Below are positions 54,190 to 63,469 of a stretch of DNA of 64,000 nucleotides, in pieces. Positions within the stretch are counted from its first letter, which is position 1. Every line of letters begins with the position of its first letter. Source of the DNA: Clostridium_F caseinilyticum (lineage in GTDB: Bacteria; Bacillota; Clostridia; Clostridiales; Clostridiaceae). The notes below the pieces were generated by a model. The model was given only the letters and a program-made list of their open reading frames with translations. It did not search any database and was not told where the DNA came from. The stretch lies in NCBI RefSeq assembly GCF_046127645.1, contig NZ_CP175919.1. One strand, written 5' to 3'. The position numbers and the translations under genes are program-made.

Positions 54190-55098
54190 TTAGCTTATAA
54201 AAGCTACTATTAATGGAATCGTTATAATAGATAAAATAGTAGTTATAAATACACATTTAGCTGCCAAAACTACATCTGCATCATACTCTTCTGCAAGTAC
54301 AGTAGCTAATACTGCTGTAGGCATAGCTTCTAATATTACACATATCTCTAGTAAAAGCTTGTCCGCTTTCAATGCAATCATTAAAATATATACTAAGACA
54401 GGTATTATTATAAGTCTTATAAAAGCACCATAATAAGCTTCTATTCCTGAAAAAATTTCTTTTATATTTATGTCTGCAAGCATGGCACCTACTATTATCA
54501 TGGATAAAGGTGTAGTCATAGAGCCAACAGATTGCAATGATGTTTTTATTGGCATGGGGATAGAAATGTGAAATATAAGTATAAACATTCCTAGTACCGT
54601 AGCAATTATACCCGGATGCTTTAATATACCCTTTAAATTTTTAATATCTTTTTCTCCTGTATATATCATAATTCCTACAGATAACATAAATATATTATAG
54701 GGTATACCAAAAATAGAGGCATAAAACACTCCAACCTTGCCATACAAAGCTTCTATTACAGGATATCCCATAAATGCACTATTTGAAAATATAGTAGAAA
54801 ATTTAAGCACCTTTCTAGCTCTTTCATTATGTTTTATAAAAAACAAACCACTTATTAATATTAAACCTATATGTATAATTATTGAATAGACAAAAAACAT
54901 CTTAGCATTCTTTATCATATCTCCAGTAAAATTATAATTAAAAGAAGATATTATAAGACATGGCAAAGTAACTTTAACTAAAAGTTCAGAAAGTTTTTTG
55001 TTTACCTCCTCATTTAAAATCTCTTTTTTACCACAAATAATTCCTATACCCATTATTATAGAAAGAATTAAAACTTGACTAATAATATTACCCTTCAA
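54190..55098 (-). CDS. AEC (auxin efflux carrier) family permease
   Basis: This membrane protein has about ten transmembrane segments in two five-helix halves, with the family features IICGKKEILNEEVNKKLSELLVKVTLPCLIISSF and PTAVLATVLAEEYDADVVLAAK. Bacterial AEC members move organic acids such as malate; substrate here is unknown. The ORF is open to an ATG at 55125, but TTG at 55098, seven bases after GGGGG, is the likely start (302 residues). Confidence 0.85.
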   Translation of the reverse strand: MKGNIISQVLILSIIMGIGIICGKKEILNEEVNKKLSELLVKVTLPCLIISSFNYNFTGDMIKNAKMFFVYSIIIHIGLILISGLFFIKHNERARKVLKFSTIFSNSAFMGYPVIEALYGKVGVFYASIFGIPYNIFMLSVGIMIYTGEKDIKNLKGILKHPGIIATVLGMFILIFHISIPMPIKTSLQSVGSMTTPLSMIIVGAMLADINIKEIFSGIEAYYGAFIRLIIIPVLVYILMIALKADKLLLEICVILEAMPTAVLATVLAEEYDADVVLAAKCVFITTILSIITIPLIVAFIS

Positions 55099-55148
55099 AA
55101 AAAAACCCCCATATTTTAAAATCACTTAAATATATAATAAATCCTAAA

Positions 55149-55184
55149 AAACCTCCTCTTTTATTATACTAAAAAAGGAGGTTT
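55149..55184 (-). terminator. Terminator after degV
   Basis: AAACCTCCTTTTTT... pairs with AAAGAGGAGGTTT, then TTTAGG on the minus strand; 22 bp past the degV stop. Confidence 0.75.
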
Positions 55185-55205
55185 TATATATATATTATTT
55201 ATACA

Positions 55206-56069
55206 TCATTTATTTGCTATAAAACACAATGCAAGCATTCCATCTCCACAATGCGCTCCCATACCAATACCTAGCTCATTAATTATAAAATCTTTTACAC
55301 CTAATTCATCTACAAGCATTTCTTTAAATTTTTCTGCTTCTTCTTTACAATGACCGTGAACTATGCCTACTAGCACATCTTCATGATTAATACAATTTTC
55401 CTTGAATTTATCTAAAAGATACCTTATAGCTTTTTTACTTCCTCTTATGTTAGTTATATTTTTTAAAGCGCCATCTTTCTCTATGTGTATAATAGGTCTT
55501 ATATTTAATAAAGTTCCTATAGTTGCTGAAGTTGCTGACACCCTTCCTCCTCTTTTCAAATGAGTTAAATTTTCCACCATAAACCAGTGATTAACTTTAT
55601 CCTTATTTTCATTAACCCATTTTACTATTTCATCTTTACTCTTACCTTCTTTAGCCATTTTAACAGCATTATATACTAATATTCCTTGCCCTATAGAAGA
55701 ACATTTTGTATCTATTATAGTTATATCTGCACTCTCATTTTGTGCTAGTATCTCTTCTCTTGCCATCTTGGCACTATTTACAGTACCACTCAATCCAGAT
55801 GACATAGCTATATATATTATAGGTCTATTTTCCTTTAGTAATTCTTTAAATTTTTCTTCGAATCTATATTCATTAATTTGACTAGTAGAAGGCATTTCAC
55901 CATTTTTAATTCCTTCATAAAATTCTTCATAAGATAGGGTTTTGCCAAAATCGTCTTCCCAGTCTTTTCCTTTAAAATTACACATAAGTCCTAAAAAAGG
56001 TATATTATTTTCATCTATAAAATTTCTTGGTAAATCACAACTAGCATCTGTAAAAATTATTGGAACCAT
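55206..56069 (-). CDS. DegV family fatty acid-binding protein
   Basis: DegV (FakB-type) proteins bind a fatty acid for phosphorylation by the kinase FakA. The 287-residue protein has FTDASCDLPRNFIDENNI, the conserved PSTSQI at the ligand carboxylate site, SSGLSGTVNSAKMA, DTKCSSIGQG, HLKRGGRVS and the end GIGMGAHCGDG. Which fatty acid it binds is unknown, and no fakA partner is adjacent. Confidence 0.92.
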   Translation of the reverse strand: MVPIIFTDASCDLPRNFIDENNIPFLGLMCNFKGKDWEDDFGKTLSYEEFYEGIKNGEMPSTSQINEYRFEEKFKELLKENRPIIYIAMSSGLSGTVNSAKMAREEILAQNESADITIIDTKCSSIGQGILVYNAVKMAKEGKSKDEIVKWVNENKDKVNHWFMVENLTHLKRGGRVSATSATIGTLLNIRPIIHIEKDGALKNITNIRGSKKAIRYLLDKFKENCINHEDVLVGIVHGHCKEEAEKFKEMLVDELGVKDFIINELGIGMGAHCGDGMLALCFIANK

Positions 56070-56395
56070 AGTCTCACTCCTTATTTATAGTACTTTGTAC
56101 CACTAGTATATTGAATTATTAAAACAAAAAATAAATCCATTAATTATAATTATATTCTATAAACTTCTTTTATATCCTTTATAATAAAGATATGTTTAGA
56201 TAATTTTAAGAACTGCTAAAATAAAAACAACTATAAATATACCTAACCTAAAGAAAAATTTCAAGATAAATTTTATAATTTCATTATATTATAAAATAGT
56301 TTTGGTATAATCTATAAGTATTATTTATAAGTTCACTGGTAAATTTGTGATATAATTAAGGATATAAGTAAGATTTGTTTTAGGAGGCTAAAAAT

Positions 56396-56980
56396 ATGGC
56401 TAAAATAATTGATTGTAAGGGATTAAAATGTCCTCAACCTGTAATCAATACAAAGAAATATTTTGATTCTATAGAAGAGGGACAAGCTACTGCTATAGTA
56501 GACAATGAGGTAGCTAAAAATAATATTATAAAACTTGCTGAAAAAAATGGTTTTAAGAGCGAAGTAGAAGAAAAAGATTCTTTATATTATATAACTATTA
56601 TCAAAGAGAATTGTGCAGCTTGTGAAACAATTTTATCAAATGAAAAGAAATTAGTTATGGTAATTTCAAAAAATGTTCTTGGGGGCGGAGATGATAAATT
56701 AGGAACTGCTCTTATGAAGAGTTATTTATATGCTCTATCTGAAAGTGATAAACTTCCTTCCCATTTATTATTTTTAAATGGTGGAGTTAAGCTTACAATT
56801 GAAGGTTCTGAATGCCTTGAAAGTATACAAACACTAAAAGATAAAGGTGTTAATATACTAAGCTGTGGAACTTGCCTTGATTTTTATAATATAAAAGATA
56901 ACCTTAAAGTTGGAGAAATAACAAATATGTATACTATAGTGGAAGAAATGACTTCTGCAGATAATACTATTTTTATTTAA
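56396..56980 (+). CDS. yedF: Sulfurtransferase-like selenium metabolism protein YedF
   Basis: This 194-residue fusion has an N-terminal TusA/SirA-like domain (residues 1-75, with CKGLKCPQPVINTKKYF, Cys at 12) and a C-terminal DsrE-like domain (SKNVLGGGDDKLGTALMKSYLYALSE, GVNILSCGTCLDFYN). YedF tracks with selenium-use genes and is annotated as a selenium metabolism protein; its reaction is not established. No selA, selB or selD lies within the window. AGGAGG sits nine bases before the ATG. It is one of the few plus-strand genes. Confidence 0.93.
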   Translation: MAKIIDCKGLKCPQPVINTKKYFDSIEEGQATAIVDNEVAKNNIIKLAEKNGFKSEVEEKDSLYYITIIKENCAACETILSNEKKLVMVISKNVLGGGDDKLGTALMKSYLYALSESDKLPSHLLFLNGGVKLTIEGSECLESIQTLKDKGVNILSCGTCLDFYNIKDNLKVGEITNMYTIVEEMTSADNTIFI

Positions 56981-57053
56981 ATAAAATTTGTTTGTATAGC
57001 TTATAATTATATAATCTCCATAAACTCACACTGTCATAATTATAAGCATATAT

Positions 57054-57086
57054 AAAAAGCAGGAATTTAAAAATTTCTGCTTTTTT
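57054..57086 (+). terminator. Terminator after yedF
   Basis: AGCAGGAATTT / AAATTTCTGCT stem, then TTTTTTAAATTT on the plus strand. Confidence 0.88.
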
Positions 57087-57261
57087 AAATTTCGTTTAAA
57101 CTATAATAAATGCGGTAGCATCAAATTTTTTACAGGTTCCATATATATTTTTTAAAATTTACTGTATTTCCTTTTTTATTGAATTAATTCATTAAATATA
57201 CGAGGACAACCTATTACTTATTTAATTTTACAATTGCTTTTATTGAATAAACTAATCCAAA

Positions 57262-57511
57262 AATAGATTTAATTTTAAGTAGTAAATATAAATAATACAT
57301 ATAATAAGCATTTGAATAAGCTTTAGTAATTCTTAATTTAGCGTAATTAAAAACTTGTAATTCATCACAGGACGTGTTGAACCGGTAGTGAAGCCAAGAT
57401 GGCGATTCTACCGGGTAGCAAATTTTTAATGAACCCCAATTTAGAAATTCTTAGGGAAATGAATTGCTTATGAATATATTTTCATATTTACGGATTAAAA
57501 TTAAATCTATT
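57262..57511. repeat. R2 hairpin repeat, long form
   Basis: This copy is related throughout to the one at 18407-18705: shared AGTAAATATAAATAATA, ATAATAAGCATTT, CACAGGACGT, CCGGTAGTGAAG, CTACCGGG and ATGAATTGCTTATGAATAT. Outer arms are AATAGATTTAATTTT / AAAATTAAATCTATT. It lies between yedF and the 65-68-bp tandem repeat. No gene-like frame in the 680-bp gap. Confidence 0.8.
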
Positions 57512-57522
57512 CATTTGGGTTC

Positions 57523-57655
57523 TAATCTTGATATGAAACTCCTATTTACATAGGAGTACGCGAATCACGCCAAATCATAGATTTGGGTTCTATTCATATG
57601 GAACTCCTATTTGCATAGGAGTAAGCGACTCACACCAAATCGTAGATTTGGGTTC
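57523..57655. repeat. Tandem repeat, two units of 68 and 65 bp
   Basis: Unit 1 (57523-57590) and unit 2 (57591-57655) each hold an ACTCCTATTT...ATAGGAGT palindrome and end in GATTTGGGTTC; a third partial ATTTGGGTTC precedes at 57513. The array ends just before the stop codon of the AlaDH-like gene and would be in its 3' untranslated region. Confidence 0.88.
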
Positions 57656-57660
57656 GCTGC

Positions 57661-58650
57661 TTATATTTCTACTTCTTTACCTACTTTATTTTGTAGGGCT
57701 TTTTCATATATTTTATACGCTGTTACAACATCTTGTACCGCAATACCCACAGACTTAAATAAAGTTATTTCTTTTTCAGTTTTTCTCCCATCTATAGTTT
57801 GTGAAACAACTTGTCCTAATTCTCCTGTAATTTTATCCTCTTTTATAATTCCCTTTTCTAAAGGTATTATAAAATCTCCAGCTTCGCTTAAAACAGCCTC
57901 CTTTGAATCTAAATATATTTTATCTGCTCTAGCTATAATATATTCATCAAGTTCTTGCATATGTTTCATATAGGATCCTACACCATTTATATGAGTACCT
58001 TCTTTTACATTTCTACCGTCAAAAACTGGTGAGGTAGCTGTAGTTACTACTGTTATAACATCTGCATCTTTAATAGCCTCATCTGAACTATTTGCCCCTA
58101 ATATCTCTGTATCATATTTACTTAAACTTTTTTTAGCTTCTTCTACAAAAGCTTTTACTTTTTCTAAATTTCTACTATAAACTTTTACTTTTTCTAAATT
58201 CCTAGCGGCTAATAAAGCTTCTAACTGACATAAAGCTTGTCCACCTGTACCTATTAAAGCTCCTATTTTAGCATCTTTTTTTGCCAAAATATCTGTGGCT
58301 GCCCCAGCAGAGGCACCTGTTCTAAGTTGAGTTAAATAAGTTCCATCCATTATAGCTGAAACTTCGCCGGTTTTTCCATTTAGCAATATCATTTGGGCTG
58401 GTACTGCTGGTTTTCCTAATCTAACATTTTCAGGGAATACAGATACTATCTTAATTCCTGCTGTATCTAGTTCTTCAATATACGCTGGCATAAAAAGGCT
58501 TGATCCTTTATATTTAGGTATACTTATATTTGTTCTTAATGGAACTTCTGCTTTATTGGCTGAATAAAACTTAAAAGCTTCCTTATCTGCTTCTATAGCA
58601 TCCTTCATAGTAAATACCTTTTTAATGTCTTCTGCTGTTAAAATAAGCAT
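57661..58650 (-). CDS. Alanine dehydrogenase / ornithine cyclodeaminase family enzyme
   Basis: This is an NAD(P)-binding enzyme of the OCD/mu-crystallin family, 329 residues. It has the conserved RTNISIP and LRTGASAGAATDILA, the Rossmann motif GALIGTGGQALCQLEAL, then SGxF-like TSPVFDG and HINGVGSYMKHMQELDEYI. Family members include ornithine cyclodeaminase and the archaeal-type alanine dehydrogenase. The immediate neighbour upstream is an alanine symporter, so oxidation of alanine to pyruvate and ammonia is the more likely reaction; this is inference. A possible TATAAT-type -10 in the 120-bp gap suggests its own promoter. Confidence 0.83.
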   Translation of the reverse strand: MLILTAEDIKKVFTMKDAIEADKEAFKFYSANKAEVPLRTNISIPKYKGSSLFMPAYIEELDTAGIKIVSVFPENVRLGKPAVPAQMILLNGKTGEVSAIMDGTYLTQLRTGASAGAATDILAKKDAKIGALIGTGGQALCQLEALLAARNLEKVKVYSRNLEKVKAFVEEAKKSLSKYDTEILGANSSDEAIKDADVITVVTTATSPVFDGRNVKEGTHINGVGSYMKHMQELDEYIIARADKIYLDSKEAVLSEAGDFIIPLEKGIIKEDKITGELGQVVSQTIDGRKTEKEITLFKSVGIAVQDVVTAYKIYEKALQNKVGKEVEI

Positions 58651-58770
58651 AAAAATACCTCCATAACATAATATTAAACTCTTATATATATAATATTATA
58701 TCATGGAGGATTATTAAATAGGCTTATTAATTTTTTACTATATCCTATTAATTAATAAAATCTATACGTA

Positions 58771-60138
58771 TTATAAATTACTTATTTTTCTATCTGCTAC
58801 TGCCTGTTTTAATAAAAAATTTTCATTATAATCTTTAAGTTCTTTTTGGACTAATTTAGCCAACGCTACTAAAGCTATTAAATTTGGTATAACCATTAAT
58901 CCATTAAAGGTATCCGCTAATTGCCATACTAGTGGTACATCTAAAACAGTACCCAATATTAAAGAAATTAAGTATATAGCAGTATACGGCTTCATTCCTT
59001 TTTTTCCAAATATAAATTTAACATTTAGAGCACCAAAGAAAAACCATCCTATCATTGTTGAAAATGCAAAGAAGAATAAACTAATAGCTACAAAAGAATT
59101 ACCAAATCCTCCAAAACCATTTACAAAAGCCTGTTGTGTTAATTCTATACCTGTAGTTTTACCATCTAAAGCTCCACTTGTAAGTATAACAAAAGCTGTA
59201 CAGTTTAATATTACAAATATATCTATGAAAACTCCGAACATAGCAACTAATCCTTGTTGTACTGGATGCTTAACATTTGCAATTGCATGAGCATGAGGTG
59301 TAGATCCCATACCAGCTTCATTTGAAAATAAACCTCTAGATACACCATATCTCATAGCTTCTCTTACAGATGCACCTATAAGACCACCTGTAGCAGCTCT
59401 TGGATTAAAGGCTCCTACAAATATCATCTTAAGAGCTGGGATTATATTATAGTAATTTTTAAATATAATTATTAAACTCCCTAGTATAAATAATGCTCCC
59501 ATTATAGGTATTAGTTTTTCTGTAACTGATGCTATACGTTGTATTCCACCTATAACTATCATAGCTGTAAGCACTACTAATACTATTCCTGTAATTAAAG
59601 TTGGAATATTATAGGCTTTATTCATTGATATAGAAATAGAATTTGACTGAACCATATCTCCTGTTAAACAGGCTGATATCATCATAGCAAAAGCAAAAAA
59701 TTTAGCTAGTTTTTTACTACCTAGTCCATCTCTTATATAATAAGCTGGTCCTCCTAATACTTCACCATCTTCATCCTTAACTTTGTATTTTTGAGCTAAA
59801 ACAGCCTCTGCAAATATAGTACCCATACCAAAAAAGGAACTAATCCACATCCAAAATATAGCTCCTGGTCCACCAGACGCTATAGCTGTTGCAGACCCAG
59901 CTAAAATTCCTGTTCCTACCTGTGCTGCTACTGCAGTAGCTAATGCTTGGAATGAACTAATCCCATCATCATTATCACTTTTAGTAAATACTTGTTTAAA
60001 CATTGCCTTAAACTTCTTAACTTGTACAAAACCTAATTTAAAAGTAAAAAATATTCCTGCACCACATAAAAAAAACATTAATATATAGGTCCATAGCACG
60101 TTGTTGATATTTTCAAAAACATTTAGTAAAAATTCCAT
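58771..60138 (-). CDS. Sodium:alanine symporter, AGCS family (copy 1)
   Basis: This 455-residue AGCS transporter imports alanine (or glycine) with Na+. It has 10-11 membrane segments and the signature GGPAYYIRDGLG, with FQALATAVAAQVGTG and GLFSNEAGMGSTPHAHAIANVKHP. It is very similar across its length to the copy at 60850-62187, indicating tandem duplication; differences concentrate in the termini and a few membrane helices. A 17-bp motif shared with the second copy lies 53 bp before the start. Confidence 0.94.
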   Translation of the reverse strand: MEFLLNVFENINNVLWTYILMFFLCGAGIFFTFKLGFVQVKKFKAMFKQVFTKSDNDDGISSFQALATAVAAQVGTGILAGSATAIASGGPGAIFWMWISSFFGMGTIFAEAVLAQKYKVKDEDGEVLGGPAYYIRDGLGSKKLAKFFAFAMMISACLTGDMVQSNSISISMNKAYNIPTLITGIVLVVLTAMIVIGGIQRIASVTEKLIPIMGALFILGSLIIIFKNYYNIIPALKMIFVGAFNPRAATGGLIGASVREAMRYGVSRGLFSNEAGMGSTPHAHAIANVKHPVQQGLVAMFGVFIDIFVILNCTAFVILTSGALDGKTTGIELTQQAFVNGFGGFGNSFVAISLFFFAFSTMIGWFFFGALNVKFIFGKKGMKPYTAIYLISLILGTVLDVPLVWQLADTFNGLMVIPNLIALVALAKLVQKELKDYNENFLLKQAVADRKISNL

Positions 60139-60190
60139 AAACTTCTCCCCTTTTTATGTATATCTTAAAATGTATTAGGATCAAATCCTC

Positions 60191-60207
60191 ATTGTAAATG
60201 TTATCAT
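60191..60207 (-). promoter_or_regulatory. Shared 17-bp motif upstream of symporter copy 1
   Basis: ATTGTAAATGTTATCAT (plus-strand reading) is identical to 62235-62251 at nearly the same distance from the other symporter's start. It may contain the -10 (TACAAT on the minus strand) and/or an operator. The remainder of the 711-bp gap (60139-60849) is AT-rich without genes, apart from the terminator at 60713-60766. Confidence 0.6.
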
Positions 60208-60712
60208 TATTCAAATATTAAGTAAAACTAGTATTTATATCTTTATTCTTTATTTAAAATAATTACCTTTGAATATTTTGAATTTACTGCACAATAATCT
60301 TAAAACCTTTAATGAATTGCAATTGTAACGTCTATACATAGTTATAATTGTTAAAAAATATACATTTATGAATATTTCAAAATATATTATTTCATGTTTA
60401 TTAACAATCTATTTTATCACTGTACATTTAAGAAGTAAGTTTTTAATATTTTAAAATTGCAGTTATACGTGCAAAATAGAATTTAATCAATCAATTTTTA
60501 TATTATACTGTCTTATTTATTTATATTTAAGTATTTTTTTTAATTTAAATATAAATATACTTATAAAATATACTTATATCTTGTATATTGTTTTACTTAT
60601 ATATATGTAAAGATAAATCTATTTTTATCAATATATCTTATAAAAAAATAACAAAGTATTCAGAAGATTTTAAAGATATTCTATCTTAAATACTTTTTAA
60701 ATTTTAAAAACA

Positions 60713-60766
60713 AAAAAATATCTTTAACAATATTATATATGTTTAGTATGTTAAAGATATTCTTTT
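60713..60766 (-). terminator. Terminator after symporter copy 2
   Basis: AATATCTTTAAC / GTTAAAGATATT stem, then TTTTTTTGTTTTT on the minus strand; about 80 bp past the stop. Confidence 0.8.
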
Positions 60767-60849
60767 ATTCTCTATGTTTTATTAATAATACCTGTTAAAT
60801 AATTTTTTTCTTATAACTTTTATTATTTAAATTAAATTCTATCTAAGTT

Positions 60850-62187
60850 CTAGTATTTCACAGAAACATCATTTTCATAATTATTAAGTTCTTTTTTAAC
60901 TAATTTAGCTAAGGCTATTAAAGCTATTAAATTAGGTATTACCATAAACCCATTAAAAGTGTCCGCTAATTGCCATACCAATGGCACATCTAAAACTGTT
61001 CCTACTACCAAAGCCACAAGAAATATTACTATATAAGGTTTTGTCCCTTTATCACCAAATATAAACTTAACATTTAGTAATCCAAAGAAATACCATCCTA
61101 TTATTGTTGAAAAAGCAAAGAAAAATAAACTTATTGCTACAAATATATTACCAAAATGCCCAAAACCATTTATAAAAGCTTGTTGTGTTAATTCTATGCC
61201 TGTAGTTTTTCCATCTAAAGCTCCAGTTGTTAAAATTACCATAGCTGTACAAGTTAAAACAACAAAAGTATCAATAAATAATCCAAACATAGCTACAAGT
61301 CCTTGCTCTGCTGGATATTTAACATTTGCAACAGCATGGGCATGTGGAGTTGATCCCATACCAGCTTCATTAGAAAATAATCCTCTAGATATTCCATATC
61401 TCATGGCTTCCCTTACAGATACACCAATAAGTCCTCCTGTAGCTGCCTTAGGATTAAAAGCACCTACAAATATCATTTTAAATGCTGGGCCTATGTTATC
61501 ATAATTAATTCCTATAATTATCAAACTTCCTATAATGAAAAATAAAGCCATAATAGGAACTAACTTTTCTGTAACTGATGCTATTCTCTGTATTCCTCCA
61601 AGAACTATTAATGCAGTAAGTATTGCTACTATTATACCTACAACTATATTAGGAATTCCAAAAGCTTTATTTACAGATATACCAATTGAATTAGATTGAA
61701 CCATATCTCCAGTTAGACAAGCTGATACCATCATTGAAAAAGCAAAGAATCCTGCTAGTTTTTTACTACCAAATCCATCTCTTATATAATAGGCTGGTCC
61801 TCCAAGCACTTCTCCACTGTCTTTTTTAACTTTATATTTTTGTGCTAAAATTGCTTCTGAAAATATAGTTCCCATACCAAAGAAAGCACTAACCCACATC
61901 CAAAATATAGCACCTGGTCCCCCAGCAGCAATAGCAGTAGCAGCTCCTGCTAAATTTCCCGTTCCAACTTGTGCTGCCACTGCTGTAGCTAATGCTTGGA
62001 AAGATGTTATACCTGAATCATTATTTTGATTTTTTGAAAAGACCTGTTTAAACATGGCTTTAAATTTTCTTACCTGTACAAACTTTAAATTAAAAGTAAA
62101 AAATATTCCTGCTCCAAACAAAAAGAACATTAAAATATAACTCCAAAGTATATTGTTAAAACCTTCCACAATCTTTAATAAATCCAT
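60850..62187 (-). CDS. Sodium:alanine symporter, AGCS family (copy 2)
   Basis: This 445-residue paralogue of the gene at 58771-60138 shows the same signatures (GGPAYYIRDGFG, FQALATAVAAQVGTGNLAGAATAIA, GLFSNEAGMGSTPHAHAVANVKYP). GTGNLAG here is the usual family form, while copy 1 has GTGILAG, so copy 1 may have diverged in function. It has its own leader with the shared motif and its own terminator. No glycine riboswitch consensus was seen upstream. Confidence 0.94.
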   Translation of the reverse strand: MDLLKIVEGFNNILWSYILMFFLFGAGIFFTFNLKFVQVRKFKAMFKQVFSKNQNNDSGITSFQALATAVAAQVGTGNLAGAATAIAAGGPGAIFWMWVSAFFGMGTIFSEAILAQKYKVKKDSGEVLGGPAYYIRDGFGSKKLAGFFAFSMMVSACLTGDMVQSNSIGISVNKAFGIPNIVVGIIVAILTALIVLGGIQRIASVTEKLVPIMALFFIIGSLIIIGINYDNIGPAFKMIFVGAFNPKAATGGLIGVSVREAMRYGISRGLFSNEAGMGSTPHAHAVANVKYPAEQGLVAMFGLFIDTFVVLTCTAMVILTTGALDGKTTGIELTQQAFINGFGHFGNIFVAISLFFFAFSTIIGWYFFGLLNVKFIFGDKGTKPYIVIFLVALVVGTVLDVPLVWQLADTFNGFMVIPNLIALIALAKLVKKELNNYENDVSVKY

Positions 62188-62234
62188 AAAAACCCTCCTT
62201 TGTTTTAGTATTCTTTATAAAATCGCTTTTATTT

Positions 62235-62251
62235 ATTGTAAATGTTATCAT
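62235..62251 (-). promoter_or_regulatory. Shared 17-bp motif upstream of symporter copy 2
   Basis: Same ATTGTAAATGTTATCAT as at 60191-60207, here 48 bp upstream of the start. Flanking sequences differ strongly, which argues that the motif itself is kept. The 377-bp gap to the DUF4397 gene also holds that gene's divergent promoter region, not resolved. Confidence 0.6.
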
Positions 62252-62564
62252 CTTTTAAATCCTTCGTAAAATCTTATTTTAAGTCAAATTAGTTCATTTT
62301 TTTAAATTAAATCTGATTTTTTTAAATTTACTGTATATTGATTTATTTATTTAACTTTCTTGCAATATAAAGTTATTTTTACTATATTCTTGTTAAAAAA
62401 TATACATATGTGCAATTAAAATATTGGTAAATTGCACACATCTTATATAAATATTACCACATTAAATTTAGCTAATATTTTAACAAGAGATTTTAATATT
62501 CTGTAACAAATTCAGAAACACATCTATATATTAATATTATAGAAATTTTTAGCGAGGTTTTATT

Positions 62565-63218
62565 ATGTTTGATTTGCCTTATTTTGATAAAAACAAAATA
62601 AGATTTAGAAAAAGTGATGAAAAATCACATCTTAGAATTCTTCATGCATCTCCTGACACCCCTGCAGTAGATATATATATAAATGATAAATTAATATCTA
62701 GAGGACTAGCATATAGAAGCTTTACTGAATATATGCCTTTAGAGTCTAACGATTATAACATAAAAGTATTTCCTGCTGGTAAAAAAGATGTAGCCATTAT
62801 AGATGAAAATGTTTTTATTCCACCAAATTCTATTTATACAATAGCGATTACAGGTCTTTCTCAAGATATATCTTTATTTAATATACTTGATAAAAAATTA
62901 GATAACAAGGATCCAAATAAAGCTTATGTTCGTTCTATTAATCTTTCTCCCGATGCTCCCAATATAGATTTTTATATGAATGACAAAGAAATATTTAATA
63001 ATGTAGATTATAAAAATATAACAGATTATACCTCAGTAGATCCTAAAAATTATACCTTAAATTTAAAACTTGCTAATACAGAAGATACAATATTAACATC
63101 TCCAAATGCTAATTTAAAAGCTAATAAATATTATACTGTTTATATTATAGGATTAACTGATGGAAAACCTTCTTTGCAGGTGTTAATTCCTCTTGATGGA
63201 AACTCATATATAAAATAA
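62565..63218 (+). CDS. DUF4397 domain protein
   Basis: This 217-residue protein has two DUF4397 repeats: residues about 22-105 (LRILHASPDTPAVDIYINDKLIS) and about 117-205 (YVRSINLSPDAPNIDFYMNDKEIF). Each has the SPD-P-x-D signature and a YTIAITGL or YTVYIIGL strand. There is no signal peptide, although many family members are exported. Function is unknown; Clostridium and Bacillus relatives are often envelope or spore associated. It is preceded by GCGAGG and closed by a terminator. Confidence 0.85.
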   Translation: MFDLPYFDKNKIRFRKSDEKSHLRILHASPDTPAVDIYINDKLISRGLAYRSFTEYMPLESNDYNIKVFPAGKKDVAIIDENVFIPPNSIYTIAITGLSQDISLFNILDKKLDNKDPNKAYVRSINLSPDAPNIDFYMNDKEIFNNVDYKNITDYTSVDPKNYTLNLKLANTEDTILTSPNANLKANKYYTVYIIGLTDGKPSLQVLIPLDGNSYIK

Positions 63219-63248
63219 TTGATATTTAAAAATAAAATTTAGGCATAA

Positions 63249-63300
63249 AAAAGGCCCTATTTAATTATAATTTCTTATTAACTAAATAAGGGCTTTTTTT
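63249..63300 (+). terminator. Terminator after the DUF4397 gene
   Basis: AAGGCCCTATTTA / TAAATAAGGGCTT stem then TTTTTT on the plus strand. Confidence 0.9.
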
Positions 63301-63334
63301 AGGCCTTATAAACATATTTCTTTTCTTGACTTCA

Positions 63335-63446
63335 TAAGTTTTTACTTCTAATAAAGCTTAGAAAATAGTTATACAGTGATCTATCCTCTCTTCACTCTTA
63401 CTTTCAAAAATATGAAAATATTAGTTCTGATAATCATGGAATAAAA
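63335..63446 (+). repeat. R1 repeat, degenerate copy
   Basis: Recognisable pieces: AAAGCTTAGAAAATAGTTATACAG, here split as AAAGCTTAG then GTTATACAG, followed by CTTTCAAAAATATGAAAATATTAG and GATAATCATGGAATAAA at the R1 distal end. The internal stems are decayed. Confidence 0.5.
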
Positions 63447-63469
63447 ATTTTTGATTAATTAACACATTT

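Noticed and set aside
57513..57655. CRISPR-like array
   Set aside because: Only two units of 65-68 bp with no variable spacers and no cas genes; a plain tandem repeat.
58130..58205. Tandem duplication in the AlaDH-like gene (NLEKVKVYSR / NLEKVKAFVE)
   Set aside because: The DNA copies are short, and the spacing fits the normal family alignment (xVxVYSR followed by a helix), so chance similarity is likely.
62188..62564. Glycine riboswitch upstream of the AGCS symporter
   Set aside because: The conserved GGAGAG and CCGACGG-type aptamer cores are not present upstream of either symporter gene.
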